Translations under genes and position numbers: made by a program | The notes under the pieces: generated by a model | What the model was told of the DNA's origin: nothing | The model's input: only the letters and a program-made list of their open reading frames with translations | Database searches by the model: none | Part shown: positions 63,882-64,000 of the stretch, in pieces | Layout: every line of letters starts with the position of its first letter | Position numbering within the stretch: position 1 is the first letter of the stretch | NCBI GenBank assembly: GCA_947646735.1 | Contig: CANTFK010000046.1 | Coordinates: forward strand, 1 to 64,000 | Origin: Peronospora farinosa | Taxonomy: Eukaryota > Oomycota > Peronosporomycetes > Peronosporales > Peronosporaceae | Reading direction: 5' to 3' | Length of the DNA: 64,000 bases

Positions 63882-64000
63882 ATGACGCAGAAGTGCAACA
63901 CCGCTACCACGAGCACTGGTGCGCCAATCCCTCTTCATGGCCTCACAGCGTCAGCCACCGCTGGCCCCATGGGTCCTCTCTTAGTAGAAGATTTTGCATT
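63882..64000 (+). CDS. Second catalase copy, 5' end, cut by window edge
   Basis: From the ATG at 63882 the frame reads [20 protein letters not shown] and on to [10 protein letters not shown], identical to the start of the catalase at 35899-34331, which is on the opposite strand. Similarity also covers about 40 bases upstream, but there this copy has two extra bases, so the longer N-terminal frame is not conserved. Upstream of about 63842 the two loci diverge. Whether the copy is complete cannot be seen. Confidence 0.85.
   Translation, partial: MTQKCNTATTSTGAPIPLHGLTASATAGPMGPLLVEDFA

Overview
The window looks like a repeat-rich stretch of an oomycete nuclear genome, most likely a Phytophthora or downy-mildew relative (Peronosporales). 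The evidence is: short 60-130 bp GT-AG introns in an otherwise compact gene island; a secreted protein with an RxLR-like plus EER signature; a eukaryotic-type catalase beside a bacterial-style phosphate acetyltransferase with a mitochondrial-looking leader; and many decayed Ty3/gypsy and Ty1/copia retrotransposons, including a chromodomain lineage. The assignment is inferred from gene content, not from a database search.

Layout. (1) 0-2 kb: a broken SWI3/SMARCC-like gene. (2) 2-21 kb: a mosaic of Ty3/gypsy remnants on both strands, ending in a chromodomain-bearing element (13.5-21.1 kb) with a 20-bp minisatellite in its LTRs. (3) 21.2-36.9 kb: the gene island. It holds a minus-strand pseudogene of an unassigned protein family, the seven-exon GPI-transamidase subunit Gaa1, an RxLR-like secreted effector candidate, two further members of the unassigned family, phosphate acetyltransferase and catalase. 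(4) 37.3-50.0 kb: one gypsy element on the minus strand, split by a second gypsy element and by a chromovirus-type LTR. (5) 50.4-51.4 kb: a complete solo LTR. (6) 51.4-62.4 kb: an old copia element (minus strand) with a younger, nearly intact copia element (56,979-61,684) inserted in its gag gene and flanked by a CGAAC target duplication. (7) 62.4-64 kb: a BCKDH E1-beta pseudogene, then the start of a second catalase copy running off the window.

The living genes serve GPI-anchor attachment (Gaa1), acetyl-phosphate/acetyl-CoA conversion (Pta), peroxide removal (catalase) and probably host interaction (effector candidate). They do not form an operon-like unit; they are survivors between transposon clusters.

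Main observations: a recurring antisense ORF between integrase and 3' LTR in three gypsy remnants; chromovirus LTRs that each carry a different minisatellite in the same place; copia primer-binding sites matching the anticodon arm of initiator tRNA-Met (half-tRNA priming); a three-copy unassigned protein family; and inverted, partial duplication of catalase. Coordinates of decayed elements are approximate, and all homology statements come from motif recognition by eye.
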